From: Oscheius dolichura
Lineage: Eukaryota > Nematoda > Chromadorea > Rhabditida > Rhabditidae
Length of the DNA stretch: 64,000 nucleotides
Assembly (NCBI GenBank): GCA_932521035.1
Contig: OW051496.1
Span: forward strand, 10,602,001 to 10,666,000
Direction of reading: 5' to 3'
Shown here: one piece after another, positions 59,501 to 64,000 of the stretch
Position numbering within the stretch: the stretch's first letter is position 1
How the letters are laid out: every line of letters begins with the position of its first letter
Notes under the pieces: model-generated
What the model saw: only the letters and a program-made list of their open reading frames with translations
Told to the model about the DNA's origin: nothing
The model's database searches: none
Translations under genes and position numbers: made by a program

Positions 59501-62378
59501 TTCCCTGTATGTGTCAAATGGTACTCCTTCTTCCCTTTTTCAAATATTTTAATTATTAAGAAAATGGGCTACTGTGTCCTGAAGTCAGACAAGAGATTAA
59601 AGCGGATCTGGGAGGTGAGGGGCAAGAAGATTCCGTCGAAGAACAGCCCCTTCCGGAAGGAATTCATGGAGCAGTTGAATAAGCTGGGATATGAGAATAT
59701 GACGGATCAGGTGGCCATCACCACAAGGGCTAAGGAAAAGTCAGCCGAATACTATGAATCCCTAAAATTTAGAGCTTTTCAGGCTGATTCTGAAGATGTC
59801 AGCCCTTCCTCGGGAAAGGCGCGCCGCCCTGGGTTACGGTAAATCGGAACTTATCAAAATGTGCTCATTTAATGGACTACAATGTGATATCTCGTCGGAA
59901 TTCAAGTAAGTTACTACTTTTTGGGCCGGCCTCTTTATAAAAAGTGCCAAGATTTTGGGGTAATTGGGATCAAAGTCCGTTTCAATGGGTTGGGTGACCC
60001 GCGCTTGGCTCCTGGGTTTTCGTAGACCCTGTAGAGTAAAAAGGTTACGGTAATTGTCTTACAAAGGCCTTTAAAAATTTTTCCTATATTATTCCGGACC
60101 TGAAACGCCTTCCTAAACCGGCCCACGACCTCACTTTTCCAACCAAGTTTTTGAAAATTTCAATCAAATTTCATAGTCTCGCATCCTCAGCTCCGATATG
60201 GTATTTATCCTCAACCCCACCAACCCTTATATACTGTTTAAAGTAGCCCATCGAGTGCTTTATCTGCTCCAAAAATCAGAATTGAAATTGCTCCATGGGA
60301 TAAAAAGTTAGAAAGATTTTACGAAAACTGGAAATTACAGCAGTTTGCCGCATTCAAACGCGCGTAATTTTATACTCGCCTACGGTTTTCTAATAAGAAG
60401 CATCTGAAAAAGCAGAAAATTCTATATCAACAGGTACTAAACATTTCCGAAAATTAGGACATTTGAAAAAGGCGAGGGTCATTTCTTGGGCAGGCGGCCG
60501 TCAATGAGCTGTCATCGTCCTCTGGTCATTCAATTTGGGTTTGGGGCGTTTCTAACCATGCCCTGGTCAATTCTAGCTGTATCATAATTAAGAACACGAA
60601 GTTTAGACTGCATACGGATTCTTCCTTCGGTAATTGCTACACGTTCAATTGGAATTCGAACATCACGAAGACGAGTAGCCGTGCCGGGCCTAACTATGGC
60701 GAGTCTCCCCCTTCCTTTGACTCTGATTCCCCAGAGAATCCCCTATTTCCATTCCCAAATATAGTACAAAGACTGCTCTTTTTTAAGGACTCCGTGTAAT
60801 GATGTTCGTGAATTCGTCTGATTATCTGCCGACGACGGAAGCCACCGGAGTGAGGATAGCCATCCACGCCCAGGGGGAGTGCCCGTTCCCGGATACCTTC
60901 GGCTATTCAGCGCCGACAGGAGCCGTCAGCTCTTTCGGAATCGGATTGGTATGTCTTCTTGTTATCAATATTGTGAAGAGTAAAATTGACCTCTTTTTTA
61001 TGTTCGAAAACCTATTTTAAACTTGTTGATGGACTCCAGTTTTTCACACTTGTCAAAAGTGAAAAATGCCGCTTTCAACTCCCAAATCCCTCGGGCGCTC
61101 TTTTGGTCTATCTCAGCTGTTTGGGGGAAAACAAACCGTTGAGACTATTTATATCGTTCTCAAAGGCTCAGAAATGTATGGAGAGGGGGAACTCTATCCT
61201 GAAACCGTCCGGGATTGACCATACATTGCAGTTTTTAGTCTCCATGTTTCTATTCCCCAGGATTTATTTATGAGCCGGTTGGGCTGAAACTGGGCTGGAT
61301 GATAGGTAACAATCTTCTCTCCGTGTCAGCTTTTAAATTTTGGAAATTGATCTTTTCGTAACCGAGATACAATGGATACGGCGGGCTGAACCGGCGGACC
61401 TGGGATTTGCCGTCGCGGGGACGGGAAAAGCCTTCTCCACCATTTTCTACTTTTCTAGAGAAAAGTCTACCGTCTCCCCCAGCCGAATGGCACCTGTCAC
61501 GATGGAAAAGTCGACAAGGACTACATCTATAAGAAGTATAAATACGAACCTGAGGTATGGTTCCTTCCATTTTCCCTCCACGATTTCTAGGGTTGTTTCC
61601 GTTCCTGCTACCAGCACCGTATCGTCAAGAAGTGCAAGTGTGCCGATCCGCGGTTCCCCCTCCCGACGGATGATGACATCCCCTGCGATACGAAGAACGA
61701 CGACATCCGTAAGGCACCTCTCCTCTGGCTATTTCGCCCTAATTTTAGAGAACTGCCTCCTGGTACAGAGTCACCGTCTAGCTACCAAGAGAAACCCTTG
61801 TAAATGTGTCCATCCCTGCGAGCAAAATGTCTATACGACGACTTATTCCGCCGCCAAATGGCCGAGTGGTAGCATCCGAATGGAATGCGAGAATAAGGAG
61901 ATCATGGACTGTAATAAATATTATGGGTAGGTTACTGTATAAAAATCAGGGAAAAGAAATGATGAGGTCAAGTTTTGAATGAATTCCGCGCGCGCCCGCA
62001 CCCGTAAAATGTCGGCAGGTGGCGCGATTGGCACTGAAATACCAGACCTCCTATCTACCGAGATTTTACGGGTGTGGGCGCGGGGGAAACTGCCCAAATT
62101 TGATCAAAATGAACCGTTTTAGAGAGCACGCAGCCATGTTAGAAATCTACTATGAGCAGATGAGTTTCGAAGTGTTGAAAGAGTCCGAAGCGTACCTCCT
62201 GGTCAACATGGTTTCGGACATCGGCGGCCAGGCTGGACTCTGGTTGGGTGCCTCGATCCTGACTCTTCTAGAAGTCGTGTCCTTCCTGATCCGGATAATG
62301 TGGATAGCCATGTGTAAGGGTCGTCTAAAAAAGAACCAGAACAGCGAAAAAGAAGAAAATCACTATGAGAATTCTTAG
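56591..62378 (+). CDS. DEG/ENaC family sodium channel subunit
   Basis: Sixteen exons: 56591-56803, 56925-57029, 57316-57447, 57487-57585, 57630-57714, 58069-58146, 58218-58308, 59421-59520, 59561-59739, 59783-59905, 60607-60698, 60788-60948, 61459-61554, 61591-61708, 61749-61926 and 62123-62378. The join is 2106 nt (701 aa). These are trimeric amiloride-type cation channels (mechanosensory, acid- or peptide-gated). An N-terminal [13 protein letters not shown] is followed by TM1 (about 112-136), [13 protein letters not shown], a Cys-rich ectodomain ([58 protein letters not shown]), and TM2 with the GAS selectivity motif at 659-661 ([14 protein letters not shown]). Intron 60699-60787 is GC-AG. 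Introns carry at least six palindromic repeats. The subtype is not assigned; the first exon is one of two candidates. Confidence 0.92.
57070..57147. repeat. Palindromic repeat family 1, short form
   Basis: Arms GCACCCGTATGATCTCGGCAG and CTGCCGAGATTTTACGGGTGC, in a DEG/ENaC intron, followed by a tandem duplication of CGTGCCGCCTTTTTCCGGGT. Confidence 0.85.
57198..57276. repeat. Palindromic repeat family 1, short form
   Basis: Arms GCACCCGTAAAATCTCGGCAG and CTGCCGAGAATTTACGGGTGC, 50 bp after the previous copy in the same intron. Confidence 0.85.
57812..57889. repeat. Palindromic repeat family 1, short form
   Basis: Arms GCACCCGTAAAATCTCGGCAG and CTGCCGAGATTTTACGTGTGC. The interior GGTTCTTTTACTTCAAAGCC marks the same subfamily as 18234 and 58374. 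Confidence 0.85.
58374..58452. repeat. Palindromic repeat family 1, short form
   Basis: Arms GCACCCGTACAATCTCCGCCG and GCAGCCGAGATTTTATGGGTGC, slightly decayed, in a DEG/ENaC intron. Confidence 0.8.
59120..59198. repeat. Palindromic repeat family 1, short form
   Basis: Arms GCACCCGTAAAATCTCGGCA and TGCCGAGATTTTACGGGTGC, with an interior unlike the GTTCTTTTAGTTC subfamily. It shares an intron with the family 2 copy at 59254. Confidence 0.85.
59254..59385. repeat. Repeat family 2 copy
   Basis: About 132 bp from TGGTTACCGTAACGGG to GTACGGTATCCCTA, with the usual GCACGGGACCTTTTGAGC inner arm. Confidence 0.75.
59906..60606. other. Long intron of the DEG/ENaC gene
   Basis: A 701-nt intron between codons for EF and [12 protein letters not shown] see no gene or listed repeat in it. 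The acceptor AAGTTTAG at 60606 was fixed by phase and by the FGNCYTFN motif. Confidence 0.6.
61998..62075. repeat. Palindromic repeat family 1, short form
   Basis: Arms GCACCCGTAAAATGTCGGCAG and TACCGAGATTTTACGGGTGT, in the last DEG/ENaC intron. Confidence 0.8.
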
Positions 62379-62661
62379 AATATTACGAGTCTATTGTTTC
62401 CCCTTCTCTCTTCCCGTTATATTACAGTGATCTCAGTGCTTTTTACTTGTATTACGAGTACCCTCATTTCTTTCTCTTCTATTTATATTATTCTAATTTT
62501 CCTGGCTATAAATTCTGTCGTTTTTAAATCTAAAAAATTTGAAAAATTTGAAATAGAGGAGGATTTTGTCGAAAAATCGGTAATTTCTTGAAATTTTGCG
62601 AAATTTGACATTACAAAGATGGTATTTAATCATTGTCTAGCTGACTACCTAGAAAGAAAAG

Positions 62662-63750
62662 ATGATTCTTCTCTTCGTCTCGATTGTCTTCTCCACGGCT
62701 ATTTTCTTCATCGCCTGCGTCGTAGCCCGTGATCCGCCGCCCCTCTACAACGTTCGGATGGAAAAGAAGAAGAAGCGCTTTGAAAACGACAAACAGATCA
62801 GGAAATACACGGCCCAGTTGAAGAAAGAACGCCAACAGGAAGAAGCCGAAGCCGCTAAAATACAAATAATGCGCCCTGTGACGAATGCCGTTGAGAATGT
62901 CAGTTATTTATATTCTATTTTATTTATTGTGAATATATTAAATTTTAGAAAGGAAAAGCAACACTTGCCGCTAAAAAAGAAGCAGCAAATAAGCCGGAAA
63001 GCGTCATGAAAATGGAGACCTCGGCCGTTTCTGGAAAGCAAAAGGAAAAAGAAGAGAACAGCAACTCCTCGGGCAATAGGACCCCGGTCAATGTGACATT
63101 CACCCCGAAGGCGTCGACCCCGCTGGAGGAGGCCAAGCCGCCGTCGAATACCATGACAGCGCTGCCGCTGCCGACCGGCAACAAGACAATCGCCAGGTCT
63201 GTCGAGAAGACGAATGTGTTGACGGCTGTCCGCCCCGTGAGCCATAGGAAGATGCTCACGGCACGGCCGGACAGCATGAGGAAGGTGCCGCCTCCCTCGG
63301 ATGGAAAAAGAACTCCCGAACCGCCTAACCTCAAGTCGGCTGTGGTGGCGGATAAGCCGGTCCTGAATTTTGTTGTCGCTGGTGGACAGCAGAGAGTCAA
63401 GCTGACCAATAAGAGCCGTATCCCCTTGATTATTAAGACGAGATGCTCTGATAATCAAATTCTTGGGTATGTTTTTGGCTAGAAATAATTCAAAATAAAT
63501 GATTTTAGTGTTGTTCCTGTCTTTAGCCATGTGGAAGCTGGAAAGAGTGTAGAAGTGACGGTTACCAGGCTAGGAGCACTGGGCAAGAAGGATAAAGTTG
63601 TCTTTGAATGGTTGCCGGTAGGTTTAGAACAATTAATACCCTCTAATGGCTGCATTTTAGGAGTGCAAAGGTGAAAAGGATTTGGCTGGTCACTTCAAAA
63701 AGTATGAGATTGTTGAGAACAAGATTGAGCTGCAGATTATCACCAAGTAA
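62662..63750 (+). CDS. Membrane-anchored MSP-domain protein
   Basis: Four exons: 62662-62898, 62949-63466, 63509-63617 and 63661-63750. The join is 954 nt (317 aa). An N-terminal hydrophobic segment (MILLFVSIVFSTAIFFIACV) acts as a signal anchor and is followed by a Lys/Arg/Glu-rich coiled region (about 30-70). A low-complexity Pro/Ser/Thr/Lys linker follows. The C-terminus (about 209-317) is a major-sperm-protein-type beta domain: VLNFVVAGGQQRVKLTNKS, PLIIKTRCSDN, SHVEAGKSVEVTVTRLG, KVVFEWLPE. Nematodes have many such proteins besides sperm MSP; VAP-type members bridge the ER to other membranes. Whether this one is sperm-specific is unknown. It starts 284 bp after the DEG/ENaC stop on the same strand. 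Confidence 0.85.
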
Positions 63751-63919
63751 AAACAATTACATAAATGGATATGCCTCTTCTTTTCTTTTCTCTTGAAATA
63801 CAATACTATGTGATAATCCTATTCATAACAACTCACTGAATAAAATAATTATGCTATTGTCATTTTTTTTTCATAGGTTCAATTTTTCTAGCATTCTTTA
63901 TTTTGTCTTCTGGTTGATC

Positions 63920-63964
63920 ATGAATATTCTACAACTTTTCATTTTATTACTGTTTGGGGAGGAC
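63920..63964 (+). CDS. First exon of a secreted protein, truncated by the window end
   Basis: ATG 63920 opens MNILQLFILLLFGED, a signal-peptide-like stretch, and meets a GTAAGT donor at 63965. A TTTTTTTTCATAG acceptor about 45 bp upstream could receive a spliced leader. Nothing downstream is visible, so the product is unknown. Confidence 0.4.
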
Positions 63965-64000
63965 GTAAGTTCTCATTTGGCATTGCCTTATTTCCTTTTT

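Noticed and set aside
62904..63530. 208-codon minus-strand frame
   Set aside because: It is antisense to the confidently spliced MSP-domain gene.

Overview
The window reads as genomic DNA of a rhabditid (clade V) nematode, probably from or near Caenorhabditis; I cannot name the species. The evidence is short GT-AG introns (many of 41-60 nt) with TTTTCAG/TTTTAG acceptors, acceptor-like sites placed just before start codons (spliced-leader trans-splicing), closely spaced same-strand genes that look like operons, and proteins matching C. elegans families (arrestin ARR-1, beta-carbonic anhydrase BCA-1, COMT-type methyltransferases, YAP-1, COM-1, prefoldin 6, DEG/ENaC, MSP domain). Exon structures were derived by hand from splice signals, reading-frame phase and family conservation. 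Every joined CDS given as complete is a whole number of codons.

Layout. 0.7-4.0 kb: beta-arrestin (minus). 4-10 kb: gene-poor, purine-rich, with a 29-nt C homopolymer. 10.1-12.2 kb: beta-carbonic anhydrase (plus). 12.8-19.1 kb: three caffeoyl-CoA-type O-methyltransferase genes (one minus, two plus), two of them in inverted copies that share a downstream repeat and gene fragment. 19.3-20.4 kb: unrecognised small genes. 20.5-21.1 kb: a Lys-rich membrane protein (minus). 21.8-26.6 kb: likely operon of ribophorin II, mitochondrial ribosomal protein L28 and an ACSF3-type acyl-CoA synthetase. 28-28.6 kb: an unresolved coding region. 34.2-37.1 kb: YAP homologue. 39.6-45.5 kb: Munc13-4/BAIAP3-like protein in 21 exons. 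45.6-49.2 kb (minus): a Kunitz-domain gene and a thrombospondin type 1 gene meeting at an in-frame TAG. 50.4-52.6 kb: likely operon of COM-1/CtIP and prefoldin 6. 52.8-53.2 kb: two copies of a candidate structured RNA. 54.2-62.4 kb: DEG/ENaC channel with two possible first exons and a GC-AG intron. 62.7-63.8 kb: membrane-anchored MSP-domain protein. 63.9 kb: first exon of a secreted protein cut by the window edge.

The sequence alternates between two kinds of territory. GC-richer stretches hold signalling and tissue-type genes (arrestin, COMT, YAP, Munc13-like, DEG/ENaC); their long introns carry copies of at least three short repeat families. AT-rich blocks (about 20.5-28 kb and 48-55 kb) hold housekeeping genes with short introns and almost none of these repeats. 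I found no convincing tRNA, rRNA or CRISPR, and no autonomous transposon gene.
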